A stretch of DNA of 64,000 bases, taken from positions 1 to 64,000 of the forward strand of contig NZ_JABSNO010000011.1 in NCBI RefSeq assembly GCF_013294015.1, given 5' to 3'. Below, piece after piece: positions 42,907-52,772 of this stretch. How positions within the stretch are numbered: the stretch's first letter is position 1; the number at the start of each line of letters is the position of its first letter. A program made the position numbers and the translations under genes. Source of the DNA: Frigoriflavimonas asaccharolytica. GTDB lineage: Bacteria > Bacteroidota > Bacteroidia > Flavobacteriales > Weeksellaceae. Below the pieces are notes generated by a model that was given only the letters and a program-made list of their open reading frames with translations, was not told where the DNA came from and made no database searches.

Positions 42907-43374
42907 ATGGCGTTTACAGCAAAAGTAACTCAACTTTTAGAAGTTTTTTTGGCAGAAAGAGAAGATCTATTTTTAATAGAACTAAAAATTTCGCCTACCA
43001 ATGATATCACCGTGGTAATAGATGGTGATGAAGGTGTAACGCTGCAAGATTGTTTGGATGCGAGTAGAGCTATAGAAAATAATTTGGATAGGGAAGTAGA
43101 AGATTTTAGTCTTCAAGTTCATTCTTTCGGATTATCCGGTCCCTTGCAAAATAATAGGCAATATCATAAGAACGTTGGTAGAGAATTAGAGCTTGTATTA
43201 AATGATGATTCAGAAATTACTGGCGAATTACTTAATGTAACAGATGATGCCATTACGTTGATGTTGAGGTATAGAAAGCCAAAAGAAATTGGCAAAGGGA
43301 AAATGGATGTAGAGGAAGAGAAAGAAATAGAAATTAAAAACATTAGAAAGGCTTTGGTTAAAATTCAATTTTAA
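42907..43374 (+). CDS. rimP: Ribosome maturation factor RimP
   Basis: This 155-residue protein starts AFTAKVTQLLEVFLAEREDL and has DITVVIDGDEGVTLQDCLDASRAIE, the typical N-terminal domain motif. The QVHSFGLSGPLQNNRQYHKNVGRE segment and a C-terminal SH3-like barrel with DDAITLMLRYRKPKE follow. It helps assemble the 30S subunit. It is the first gene of the conserved rimP-nusA-infB operon and has its own strong promoter. Confidence 0.96.
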   Translation: MAFTAKVTQLLEVFLAEREDLFLIELKISPTNDITVVIDGDEGVTLQDCLDASRAIENNLDREVEDFSLQVHSFGLSGPLQNNRQYHKNVGRELELVLNDDSEITGELLNVTDDAITLMLRYRKPKEIGKGKMDVEEEKEIEIKNIRKALVKIQF

Positions 43375-43410
43375 TTAAAAACCTTTTGAGCATATAAAAA
43401 GATATTATAG

Positions 43411-44643
43411 ATGGATAGTTTAGCCTTAATAGAAGCGTTTGGCGATTTTAAAGATGAAAAAAGCATCTCCAAGATTGATCTTATGGCAATTATTGAAGAT
43501 TCTTTGAAAACTCTTTTGAGAAAAAGATTTGACTCTGATGATCATTTTGATGTAATTGTGAATCCAGACAAAGGAGATTTTCAAATATTTTTGAATAAAA
43601 TAATCGTAGAAGACGACATGTCTGAAGATGATGATTTGGAAATAGAAATCTCTGAAGCAAAAAAAATAGACGAAAGTTTTGAAGTTGGCGAAGATTATAC
43701 GGTAGAAATTCCAATTGCACAATTGGGTAGAAGAAGTATTTTAACTTTAAAGCAAATACTTTCCACGAAATTACAAGAGCATAATAATAGTCTTTTGTAC
43801 GATCAATTTCATGATAGAATCGGTGAACTTATTTTAGGAGAAGTGCACCACATCAGAAAACAACATGCTATTCTTTTGGATGAAGAAGGAAACGAATTTA
43901 TCTTGCCAAAAGAAAATCAAATACCTTCGGATTTTTACAAAAAAGGAGAAACCGTAAGAGCAATCATAGAAAAAGTAGATTTCAAAGGTTCAAAACCTGT
44001 GATCATTATTTCTAGAACATCGCCAGTATTTTTGGAAAAACTATTAGAATTAGAAATTCCAGAAATCCAAGATGGAACGATAATGCTGAAAAAAGTAGTG
44101 CGTATTCCAGGTGAGAAAGCGAAAATTGCAGTAGATGCCTATGACGATAGAATAGATCCTGTAGGAGCTTGTGTTGGGGTGAAAGGTTCTAGAATTCACG
44201 GAGTTGTTCGTGAGTTAAGAAACGAAAATATAGATGTGATCCAATGGTCTAAAAATCCTGAAATAATGGTGAAAAGAGCTTTGGGGAATGTTACTATTAA
44301 TAAAATAGAAATCAACGTAGAAAAAAACTATGCATTGGTTTTTACTCCAATAGAAGAAATTTCTAGAGTCATTGGAAAACAAGGACAGAACATTCGTTTG
44401 GCTTCTTGGCTATCTGGTTTTGAAATAGATGTGCACAGAGAAGTAGAAGGGGAAGATGTAGAATTGACGGAATTTGGAGATGAAATTCAAGATTGGATTA
44501 TTCAAGAGTTTAGAAAAATAGGATTGAACACGGCAAGAAGTATTTTGGATAAAGATACAGAGGCTTTGGTGAATCTTGTAGATCTTGAAGAGGAGCAAAT
44601 TGATGAAGTAAAACAAATTTTAAGAGACGAATTAGAAGACTAA
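43411..44643 (+). CDS. nusA: Transcription termination/antitermination factor NusA
   Basis: This 410-residue protein has the N-terminal RNA-polymerase-binding domain (SLALIEAFGDFKDEKSISKI start) and an S1 domain near residues 140-200 (ILGEVHHIRKQHAILL). KH domains follow, with PVGACVGVKGSRIHGVVREL (about 250) and EEISRVIGKQGQNIRLASWL (about 320). The C-terminal tail is short and acidic, as in other Bacteroidota, without the two repeats of the E. coli protein. It regulates pausing, termination and antitermination. It follows rimP by 36 bp. Confidence 0.96.
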   Translation: MDSLALIEAFGDFKDEKSISKIDLMAIIEDSLKTLLRKRFDSDDHFDVIVNPDKGDFQIFLNKIIVEDDMSEDDDLEIEISEAKKIDESFEVGEDYTVEIPIAQLGRRSILTLKQILSTKLQEHNNSLLYDQFHDRIGELILGEVHHIRKQHAILLDEEGNEFILPKENQIPSDFYKKGETVRAIIEKVDFKGSKPVIIISRTSPVFLEKLLELEIPEIQDGTIMLKKVVRIPGEKAKIAVDAYDDRIDPVGACVGVKGSRIHGVVRELRNENIDVIQWSKNPEIMVKRALGNVTINKIEINVEKNYALVFTPIEEISRVIGKQGQNIRLASWLSGFEIDVHREVEGEDVELTEFGDEIQDWIIQEFRKIGLNTARSILDKDTEALVNLVDLEEEQIDEVKQILRDELED

Positions 44644-44717
44644 TTCAAAATACTTAATAGAAAAGTTAAATTTTATTTTAACTTTGAAATATCTTATAAT
44701 ATAAAGTAAATTTTTAG

Positions 44718-47576
44718 ATGCCAAAAAAGATCAGGTTAAACAAAGCGGTAAAGGAATTTAATATTTCGAGTTCAAGATTAGTAGAATTTCTACAATCTAA
44801 AGGATTTGAGGTGGAAGCAAATCCCAATTCGCAGTTAGATGAAGCAGCATACGTTGCTTTAGAAAATGAGTTTGCCCAAGACAGTAAACAAAAAAGAGCT
44901 TCTGATGAAGTGGTTATTTCTAAAATTCCAGAAGAAAAATTGGTAATTCAGAAAGAACCAGAACCTGTGGTAATTAAAGCGAAGGCAGAAACACTCGAAA
45001 CGAAAGTTTTGGGCAAAATAGACCTCGACGCGAAAAAGCCAGCACCAGCACCTGCGCCAGAAGTGAAAGAAGAGCCTGCTCCTGTAGTTGTTGAAGAAAA
45101 AAAACCTGAAATAATTAAAGAGGTAGTTGTTGAAAAACCTGCAGAACCTTCGGAGCCAGAAGTTATAAAAGCTTCATCTGGAGAAAAATCAGAATTGAAA
45201 GTTTTAGATAAGATAGACCTTACTGGATTAACCTCTGGTAGAAAATCTTCTAAACCAACTCCCAAAAAAGAAGAAGAAAAGAAAAAAGATATACCAGCTC
45301 CAGAAGTGAAGCCGGTTACATCTGTAAGAATAGAACCAGCAGCGAAAGCTGTAGAAGTTCCAGTTCCTGCTCCAACTCCAGAAGTTGCAAAAACAGAAAA
45401 TCCAGAATCTGATGTAATAAAAACTGTATATCAAAAACTAGGAGGGATAAAAATATTGAAAGAAACAGTAGATCTTTCAAAATTTGCAGAGAAACCAAAA
45501 GCCAAAAAGAGAAAAAGAATAGATAAACCGGCACCGAAAAAACCTGGAACTACAACTCCAGCAACCGGAACGCAAGGTGGAAATAGACCAGGTGGACCTG
45601 GAGGAAATAATAATAGAGGACCAGCAAGACCAGGACAAGGAAGAAGAAATGGTCCTGTAATGCCAGTAGAACTTTCTGAAGAAGATGTAAAAAATCAAAT
45701 TAGAGAAACATTAGAAAAACTAACCAACAAAGGTGGTAAATCTAAAGGCTCTAAATATAGAAAAGAAAGAAGAAGTTTCCGAAGAGAGCAAGATGAAATT
45801 CAACAAGAAAAAGATGCTCAAGATACTTCATTAAAGGTTACGGAATTTATTACAGTTGGCGAATTAGCCAGTTTGATGAACGTAAGCCCTACAGAAGTTA
45901 TTTCTGTTTGCTTCTCTCTTGGAGTAATGGTAACCATGAATCAACGTTTAGAAGCAGATACATTATTGCTTGTAGCAGACGAATTTGGTTTCAAAATAGA
46001 ATTTCAAGATGCTGATCTTGAAGTAGATGATGTGGAAGAAGAAGATACCGAAGATACTTTGGTTTCTAGAGCACCTATCGTTACCGTAATGGGACACGTA
46101 GATCACGGTAAAACATCGCTTCTAGATTACGTAAGAAAAACAAACGTAATAGCTGGAGAATCTGGTGGAATTACACAACATATTGGTGCATACAATGTAC
46201 AATTAGATAATGGGCAAAGAATTTCATTCTTAGATACGCCAGGTCACGAAGCATTTACGGCAATGAGAGCTCGTGGAGCACAAGTTACAGATATTGCGAT
46301 TATCGTAATTGCAGCAGATGATGATGTGATGCCACAAACGAAGGAAGCAATTTCTCATGCACAAGCTGCAGGAGTTCCAATGATTATTGCTATCAATAAA
46401 GTAGATAAGCCAAACGCCAACCCAGATAATATTCGTCAACAACTTTCAGCAATGAATATTTTGGTAGAAGAATGGGGTGGAAATGTACAATCTCAAGAAA
46501 TTTCTGCAAAATTAGGAACGAATGTAAATGAGCTTCTAGAAAAAGTATTATTACAAGCAGAAATCTTAGATTTAAAAGCAAATCCAGATAGAAATGCACA
46601 AGGTGTTATTATAGAAGCATCTTTAGATAAAGGTAGAGGTTATGTAGCAACAATGCTTGTACAAAGAGGAACATTAAAAATTGGAGATTATTTGCTAGCT
46701 GGTAAAAACCACGGTAAAATAAAAGCAATGCTAGATGAAAGAGGTAAAAATCTTACAGAAGCAGGACCTTCCATTCCAATTACGATTTTAGGTCTTGATG
46801 GTGCACCAACTGCCGGAGATAAATTTAAAGTTTATAATGATGAAGGTGAAGCTAAAACAATTGCTACAAAAAGAGAGCAGTTGCAGAGAGAACTTTCTAT
46901 CCGTACTACAAAACATACAACTTTAGAAGAACTAGGAAGAAGAATTGCATTAGGTGAATTTAAAGAATTAAATATTATCTTAAAAGGAGATGTAGATGGT
47001 TCTGTAGAAGCACTTTCTAATCAGTTACAAAAATTATCTACAGAAGAAATAAGTGTGAATATCTTACACAGTGGTGTAGGTCCAATCACAGAATCTGATG
47101 TGAATTTAGCAACTGCTTCTGATGCTATTATTATAGGATTTAATGTTAGAGCTGGTGTAAATGCAAAAGAATTAGCAGATAAAGAGGAAATTGAAATCCG
47201 TACTTATTCTGTAATCTACGCAGCAATTGATGAGGTGAAAGCTGCGATGGAAGGTATGCTTTCCGCAGAAATAAAAGAACAAGTAATTGGTAATGTAGAA
47301 ATACGTGAAATTTTCAAAATTTCCAAAGTAGGTACAATTGCAGGTTGTATGGTAACTTCTGGTAAAATTACTAGAAACTCTAAAATAAGAATTTTAAGAG
47401 ACGGTATCGTAAAACATGATGGAGAATTAGAAAGCTTGAAGCGTTTCAAAGATGATGTGAAAGAAGTAACAAAAGGTTATGAATGTGGTTTAAACATCAA
47501 AGGATACAATGATATTGAACAAGGAGACATCTTGGAAGTTTATGAAGAAGTTTCTATCAAAAGAAAATTGAAATAA
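44718..47576 (+). CDS. infB: Translation initiation factor IF-2
   Basis: This 952-residue protein starts with an IF2-N domain ([20 protein letters not shown]). A low-complexity Glu/Pro/Ala/Lys-rich linker runs to about residue 320 and contains a Gly/Arg/Asn-rich stretch near 280-315. A second IF2-N-like domain lies near 375-430. The GTPase domain carries GHVDHGKTS (about 458), DTPGHEAF (about 508) and NKVD (about 562). The C-terminal domains bind fMet-tRNA. It closes the operon, 74 bp after nusA, and is followed by a strong terminator. Confidence 0.97.
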   Translation: MPKKIRLNKAVKEFNISSSRLVEFLQSKGFEVEANPNSQLDEAAYVALENEFAQDSKQKRASDEVVISKIPEEKLVIQKEPEPVVIKAKAETLETKVLGKIDLDAKKPAPAPAPEVKEEPAPVVVEEKKPEIIKEVVVEKPAEPSEPEVIKASSGEKSELKVLDKIDLTGLTSGRKSSKPTPKKEEEKKKDIPAPEVKPVTSVRIEPAAKAVEVPVPAPTPEVAKTENPESDVIKTVYQKLGGIKILKETVDLSKFAEKPKAKKRKRIDKPAPKKPGTTTPATGTQGGNRPGGPGGNNNRGPARPGQGRRNGPVMPVELSEEDVKNQIRETLEKLTNKGGKSKGSKYRKERRSFRREQDEIQQEKDAQDTSLKVTEFITVGELASLMNVSPTEVISVCFSLGVMVTMNQRLEADTLLLVADEFGFKIEFQDADLEVDDVEEEDTEDTLVSRAPIVTVMGHVDHGKTSLLDYVRKTNVIAGESGGITQHIGAYNVQLDNGQRISFLDTPGHEAFTAMRARGAQVTDIAIIVIAADDDVMPQTKEAISHAQAAGVPMIIAINKVDKPNANPDNIRQQLSAMNILVEEWGGNVQSQEISAKLGTNVNELLEKVLLQAEILDLKANPDRNAQGVIIEASLDKGRGYVATMLVQRGTLKIGDYLLAGKNHGKIKAMLDERGKNLTEAGPSIPITILGLDGAPTAGDKFKVYNDEGEAKTIATKREQLQRELSIRTTKHTTLEELGRRIALGEFKELNIILKGDVDGSVEALSNQLQKLSTEEISVNILHSGVGPITESDVNLATASDAIIIGFNVRAGVNAKELADKEEIEIRTYSVIYAAIDEVKAAMEGMLSAEIKEQVIGNVEIREIFKISKVGTIAGCMVTSGKITRNSKIRILRDGIVKHDGELESLKRFKDDVKEVTKGYECGLNIKGYNDIEQGDILEVYEEVSIKRKLK

Positions 47577-47593
47577 AATAAATTTCTTAATAT

Positions 47594-47634
47594 AAAAAAC
47601 TGCTCGCACAAATTTGTGCGAGCAGTTTTTTTTT
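47594..47634 (+). terminator. Rho-independent terminator after infB
   Basis: A perfect 14 bp stem (ACTGCTCGCACAAA and its complement) with no extra loop bases beyond the stem centre is flanked by an A-run and followed by nine Ts. It begins about 18 bp after the infB stop. Confidence 0.95.
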
Positions 47635-47899
47635 GTTATATTTTACTATCGATGCCGAAAGATGGTATTTTACAGCAATGTAAATAATAGAAATCCTAAA
47701 TAATATTAAAAACGTAGATATTTATATAATATAATTTATGTTTTAATTATTTTATAATATAGAGAATATCAATTGTTGATATTTCTGTTATTGATGGTGA
47801 TTTTCCATAAAATTATATAAAATAATTAATTTTACTATATATTTGTATTTAAAATATTAAAATTTAAACAAAATAAAATAATTCGATAAAAATAATATA
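47635..47899. other. AT-rich gap before the T9SS protease gene
   Basis: This stretch is extremely AT-rich, and I see no ORF, tRNA or clear stem-loop. It holds a TATATTTG box at 47838-47845 (TAnnTTTG), about 55 bp before the protease ATG, without an obvious TTTG at -33. The rest may be upstream promoter sequence. Confidence 0.5.
47838..47845 (+). promoter_or_regulatory. -7 box for the S8 protease gene
   Basis: TATATTTG matches TAnnTTTG; the expected start of transcription is near 47852, giving a leader of about 48 bases. The -33 element is not conserved. Confidence 0.55.
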
Positions 47900-49816
47900 A
47901 TGAAAAAAACTTACTTTTTAGCGTTATTGCTTCCTGCAATATGCTTTTCGCAAACGAAAGAAGAGAGAGAGATAATAGCAAGTCAATCCAATAAAGCTGG
48001 AAATGAACTTTTAGCTAAAGAATTTAAACAAATTAGTGCTGACAAAGAATTTCGTATTGCAAAATATTTGCAGGATAATCCTACCGCAAAAAGAATAGTA
48101 CGAAGTGGAGACGCAGGTACGGAAATACTTACAGATGTTTTAGATAATGGAGAACCATTTTATACAGAAACCTATAATGATGGAGCTGCAACAACAGCAA
48201 GAACAAAAGGTTTGTATAGCGGAGGAAGTCTAGGTCTAAATATCCAAGGTCAAGGGATGTTGGTAGGAGTTTGGGATGGTGGACCAGTTAGAGATTCGCA
48301 CCAAGAGTTTTTAGTTAACGGTTTTACTAAAATTAATATTCTTAATTTTGGTTTGCCAACTTCTTGGCATGCTACTCATGTTTCTGGTACTATTGCAGCG
48401 CAGGGTATCAATCCATTAGTAAGAGGTTTAGCATTTAATGCTAGTATAAATGAGTACGATTTCAACAACGATATGCCAGAAATTCTTTTAGAAGCATCCG
48501 CAGGTTTGTTGATGTCCAACCACTCCTACGGTCCTGGTCTTACGAGCAATGCGAGTTTATGGGTTCTAGGAGCTTACAATAGTAGTGCACAACAAATAGA
48601 TCAAATATGTTTTAATAATCCTTTTTATCTTCCAGTTTGGTCCGCAGGTAATAGTAGAAACGATACAGATATACCTTACTCTACACAAATTACTCAAAAG
48701 CTAGGTTACGATTTGGTTGCTTCTAGTGCTATTGGGAAAAATGTACTTACAGTTGCAGCAGTTAATAATGTAGCAACATATACAGATCAAGATAGTGTAA
48801 CGATGTCTAGCTTTAGCAGCTATGGTCCTTCAGATGATGGAAGAATAAAACCAGAAATTTCTACTAAAGGAGTAAATGTACTTTCCACAACAAGCGATTC
48901 AGATACGTCTACCGGTTTCAGTTCTGGTACATCTATGTCTGCGCCAGGTATTACTGGTGTAGTTACCTTACTGCAGCAATATTATAATTCTCTTTATGGT
49001 AATTATATGAAAGCTGCAACGGTGAAAGGTTTGATCATGCATTCTGCAGATGAAGCTGGTGGAACACTTGGTCCAGATTACGGATTTGGTTGGGGATTAG
49101 TTAATGCAACAGAAGCTGCAAAAATCATCAGAGACAAAAACTTAACTACAGGTAGAAGCATCATTAGAGAAGGGAATTTAGCGAATGGTGGTACTTACAG
49201 CCAAACTTTTACTTCAACGAGTAATGCACCAGTAAGAATTTCTATTTCTTGGACGGATCCAGCAGCTCCAGTAGCAAATACAGGAACTATAGATCCACCT
49301 ACGATTTATTTGGTAAATGATTTGGATATAAAAGTAACTTCCGCAACTGGAACAGTGTACTATCCATGGAAATTGCAAGGATTAGCAGGAACACTTCAAT
49401 CCGCAACCAATAACTCTACGAATAATGTAGATAATTTTGAAAGAGTTGATATCCCAAATACTGCAGGAACTTATACAATTACTGTTTCGCACAAAGGAAC
49501 TTTAACTAATGGTAGCCAAAACTTTACATTACTAGCTAATGGTAGAAATATAACAACACTTGGTACCTCAGAAGCAAATATTGATGAAAATCAATTACAA
49601 ATATATCCAAACCCTTCAAGTGATGTAATTTTTATCAAAAACACGAATAATGCAGAAGCACAATTAAAGGTTTTAGACATGGCAGGAAGACTAGTATTAA
49701 ATACTACAACAAAAGAAGGAAAGATAAACATCAAGTCCCTAAAAGCTGGAAATTACATGTTATTATATAAAGATAACAAAAATCAAGAAAAGAGTTGGAA
49801 ATTTATAAAAAAATAG
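47900..49816 (+). CDS. Secreted S8 (subtilisin-like) serine protease with T9SS sorting domain
   Basis: This 638-residue protein has a signal peptide (KKTYFLALLLPAICFSQ, cleaved after about residue 18). The catalytic triad is Asp126 in GVWDGGPVRDSHQEF, His157 in SWHATHVSGT and Ser345 in SGTSMSAPGITG, with the oxyanion Asn in WSAGNSRND. A beta-sandwich P-domain-like region (about 420-555) is followed by a type A T9SS sorting domain (LQIYPNPSSDVIFIKN to KSWKFIKK, about 565-638). It should be exported and anchored or released at the cell surface. It precedes the SusC gene by 87 bp but appears to be its own unit. Confidence 0.94.
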   Translation: MKKTYFLALLLPAICFSQTKEEREIIASQSNKAGNELLAKEFKQISADKEFRIAKYLQDNPTAKRIVRSGDAGTEILTDVLDNGEPFYTETYNDGAATTARTKGLYSGGSLGLNIQGQGMLVGVWDGGPVRDSHQEFLVNGFTKINILNFGLPTSWHATHVSGTIAAQGINPLVRGLAFNASINEYDFNNDMPEILLEASAGLLMSNHSYGPGLTSNASLWVLGAYNSSAQQIDQICFNNPFYLPVWSAGNSRNDTDIPYSTQITQKLGYDLVASSAIGKNVLTVAAVNNVATYTDQDSVTMSSFSSYGPSDDGRIKPEISTKGVNVLSTTSDSDTSTGFSSGTSMSAPGITGVVTLLQQYYNSLYGNYMKAATVKGLIMHSADEAGGTLGPDYGFGWGLVNATEAAKIIRDKNLTTGRSIIREGNLANGGTYSQTFTSTSNAPVRISISWTDPAAPVANTGTIDPPTIYLVNDLDIKVTSATGTVYYPWKLQGLAGTLQSATNNSTNNVDNFERVDIPNTAGTYTITVSHKGTLTNGSQNFTLLANGRNITTLGTSEANIDENQLQIYPNPSSDVIFIKNTNNAEAQLKVLDMAGRLVLNTTTKEGKINIKSLKAGNYMLLYKDNKNQEKSWKFIKK

Positions 49817-49842
49817 AAATTTTAATATAAAATAACAAATAA

Positions 49843-49874
49843 TTTGCTAATGTTAAATTAATTTAACATCTTTG
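49843..49874 (+). promoter_or_regulatory. SusCD promoter with perfect palindrome between -33 and -7
   Basis: TTTG at 49843-49846 and CATCTTTG at 49867-49874 are 20 bp apart; the -7 box differs from TAnnTTTG only in its first base. The spacer holds the perfect 18 bp palindrome TGTTAAATTAATTTAACA (49851-49868), which is placed where a repressor or activator could act. Confidence 0.55.
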
Positions 49875-49903
49875 TGACATAAATAATATTAAAATTTGTT
49901 AAT

Positions 49904-52753
49904 ATGAATGTGAATTTAAAAGTGCTAAGTGTAGCTGCACTATTTTTTTTAGGTGCTCAAAGCATGCAAGCACAGGATACTATTCCAAAAAAACCTATCA
50001 AAACTCAAGTAATTGATGAGGTAGTAGTTGTAGGTTATAAATCTGTAGCAAAACCAAAAGCAGTTACTTCTGTAGCTCAAATCAGTAGCGAAACGATAAG
50101 CAATCGTCCAAACGCGAATGTTTTAAATATTGCTCAAGGTCAATTAGCTGGTGTTAATATTCAAACTGGAACTGGACAACCAGGTTCTACTCCTAGTATC
50201 AATATTAGAGGTAAAGGATCTTTACTTGGAAACAATGAACCACTTTATGTAATAGATGGTTTCCCTGGTACAAGTGAGAGTTTTAGAAATATAAACCCTA
50301 ATGATGTTGCAACATTTGATGTGTTGAAAGATGCATCTGCTATTGCAGAATATGGAAATAGAGGTTCCAACGGTGTTGTAGTTATTACTACAAAACGTGG
50401 TAAGTTTAATCAAGATTTAGCTTTTACATACAGTACTCAATATGGAGTTTCAACTTTGCAGAAGAATAGATATGATCTAGCAGACTCCAAGCAATTGCTT
50501 ACTTTGGAAAAAAGACTAGGAAAAGGTAGAGGTTTTACTTTAACTGATCAGCAAATTGCAGATACTACTGTAAATACAGATTGGTTAGATTATTTCTTCC
50601 AGCCTTCTACGTTACAATCTCATGATATATCAGTTTCTGCAGGTTCTGAAAATTTAAATAACTACACAAGTATTAGTTATTTAGACCAAGCAGGTTTGTT
50701 GGCAACAACTGATTTGAAAAGATTCACACTTAGAAATAATTTATCTGGTAGATCTAACGATAAAAGATTTAAATATTCTGTTGGTACTGCTTTATCTTTA
50801 ACTAGAAACAGACAGGCTTCCAGTTTAAATACAGGTGGTGTAAATCAAAATATAGCTTTAGGTGCTTTGAAAAGTGCTCCGTATATCTCACCAAATGAGT
50901 ATCAAAACAGTTTACAACTTTTTAACAAATATGTAGCTAATCAAACGCTTTTGTTTACTCCTTTGTTCTTAATCGATAAAACTAAAACGTATTTATCTTC
51001 TACTGATGAATCTAGGATAGATATCACGACTTCTGCATCTTACGAACTTACGGATGATTTAACTGCTTCTGTAAGAGTAAACATGACAAACAGAAACTTG
51101 AATGATAATGTATACCAGACTCCTGGAGCATTTAATTCACTTTTGTTTGCTGGTGCAGGACAAGAATTTTTAGGTTTTGAAACATTCGGTCAACAGAGAA
51201 TTTTCACTTTTAATAATTTAGTGTCTTTAAATTATAACAAAAGATTTGGTAAATCTACTGTAGATGGTACTGCATATTTTGAATATAATAACAATATGGC
51301 ACAAGCTACTTCTCAAACTCAAAATGGTTTGAATGCAAGAACTTGGGTACCGGGAACTGGAACAGGTTATATTGTAAGTACAAATGATTTATACTTGCCA
51401 AGAGTAAGTGCTAGTCAATCTAGATTAAATCAAGGGTCTGCATTTGTAAGTGGTCAATATGATTATGATAACAAATATGTAATTGTTGCTAACGCACGTT
51501 TTGATACTACTAGTAGATTTTCTAGAGACAATCAAGATGGAATCTTTTGGTCAGTTGGTGCTGCTTGGAATCTTGAAAGAGAAGATTTCATGAAAGATGT
51601 TGCTTTCGTAAACCAGTTTAAATTAAGAGGTTCTTATGGTCTTGCAGGTAACGATAGACCTTTTGGAAGTCTTTTCGGAGGAATCAATCCACAACCATTC
51701 CTTAATACGTATAGTATTGGTAGTACTCCTGTTTATGGTACTGGTAATGGACTAGGTATTAATATCGGTGCACCAGATACGCAATGGGAAACAACAAAAT
51801 CTGCAAATTTAGGTTTCGATTTTGAAATGTTCAACAGACGTTTAAGAGGTCAGTTTGATGCTTACCAAAGAATAACTACAGATGCATTCTTCCCAATTCC
51901 TCAAAGTCCGCAATTAGGTCAGTTAACATTAACGACTAACTCTCAAATAGATTTAACAAATAAAGGTTTAGAGCTTAATCTTGCATACGATGTATTAAAG
52001 AGTAAAACTGATAGAGGTGTAAACTTTACACTAAGAGGTAATGTTGCTTTGAATAGAGAAGAGGTGAATGATTTATATGCTGATCCTTATGTAACAGGAG
52101 ATGTGGTACAAACAATATCTAGAAATGGAGAAATGTATCAAGCACCTTTTGCTTATCACTATTTAGGTGTTAATGCAAATAATGGTAACCTTTTGTTCGA
52201 AACGGCAAACGGTGGTGTTACTGAAAATCCAGTAGATGCAGATCGTAAACAATTAGAATATGGATTCAGAACTCCTAAATATGTAGGTGGATTTGGATTT
52301 GATTTAGATTATCGTAATTTCTTTATCGGTACTACATTTAATTATGTTGCTGGTATTTACAGATTTGATTATGATTTATCAGGATATTACAGTCCAGATG
52401 ATGTTGGTACATTCAATGTAAGTAGTGATTTGTTAAATGCATGGTCTCCTACGAATACCAATTCTAATGTACCTTCCAACACTGCGTCAAATAGAGGTGT
52501 AGAAGCACAATCTGATAGATTCTTAGTAGAAGCTTCTTACCTTAGAGTTAGAAATTTACAAATTGGATATTCTATACCTAAAGCTGTATTAGCTGGAACT
52601 TTTGTAAAAAGTTTAACATTAAGACTACAAGGAGAGAATCTTTACACATGGTCTAGATGGAGAGGTTTTGATGCAGAAAGTACAAGAACAGGAGATCAAT
52701 ATGGTTATCCAACTCCAAGAATTTACACATTTGGTATCGACGTGAATTTTTAA
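49904..52753 (+). CDS. SusC/RagA-family TonB-linked outer-membrane transporter
   Basis: This 949-residue protein has a signal peptide ending in QSMQA and a TonB-box-like segment (IDEVVVVGYKS, about residues 38-48). The plug domain contains ANVLNIAQGQLAGVNIQTG and PLYVIDGFPGT, and EYGNRGSNGVVVITTKRG is the SusC signature. The barrel fills the rest and ends with ...YTFGIDVNF, a terminal aromatic residue. Most SusC proteins carry an N-terminal carboxypeptidase-D-like domain before the plug, and this one lacks it. It pairs with the SusD-like gene 19 bp downstream and should import an oligomeric nutrient. Confidence 0.95.
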   Translation: MNVNLKVLSVAALFFLGAQSMQAQDTIPKKPIKTQVIDEVVVVGYKSVAKPKAVTSVAQISSETISNRPNANVLNIAQGQLAGVNIQTGTGQPGSTPSINIRGKGSLLGNNEPLYVIDGFPGTSESFRNINPNDVATFDVLKDASAIAEYGNRGSNGVVVITTKRGKFNQDLAFTYSTQYGVSTLQKNRYDLADSKQLLTLEKRLGKGRGFTLTDQQIADTTVNTDWLDYFFQPSTLQSHDISVSAGSENLNNYTSISYLDQAGLLATTDLKRFTLRNNLSGRSNDKRFKYSVGTALSLTRNRQASSLNTGGVNQNIALGALKSAPYISPNEYQNSLQLFNKYVANQTLLFTPLFLIDKTKTYLSSTDESRIDITTSASYELTDDLTASVRVNMTNRNLNDNVYQTPGAFNSLLFAGAGQEFLGFETFGQQRIFTFNNLVSLNYNKRFGKSTVDGTAYFEYNNNMAQATSQTQNGLNARTWVPGTGTGYIVSTNDLYLPRVSASQSRLNQGSAFVSGQYDYDNKYVIVANARFDTTSRFSRDNQDGIFWSVGAAWNLEREDFMKDVAFVNQFKLRGSYGLAGNDRPFGSLFGGINPQPFLNTYSIGSTPVYGTGNGLGINIGAPDTQWETTKSANLGFDFEMFNRRLRGQFDAYQRITTDAFFPIPQSPQLGQLTLTTNSQIDLTNKGLELNLAYDVLKSKTDRGVNFTLRGNVALNREEVNDLYADPYVTGDVVQTISRNGEMYQAPFAYHYLGVNANNGNLLFETANGGVTENPVDADRKQLEYGFRTPKYVGGFGFDLDYRNFFIGTTFNYVAGIYRFDYDLSGYYSPDDVGTFNVSSDLLNAWSPTNTNSNVPSNTASNRGVEAQSDRFLVEASYLRVRNLQIGYSIPKAVLAGTFVKSLTLRLQGENLYTWSRWRGFDAESTRTGDQYGYPTPRIYTFGIDVNF

Positions 52754-52772
52754 TTTAAAATAAAATAATAAA

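Noticed and set aside
42822-43004. Short plus-strand frame across the rimP leader as a leader peptide
   Set aside because: It would start upstream of the predicted transcription start and runs out of frame through rimP.
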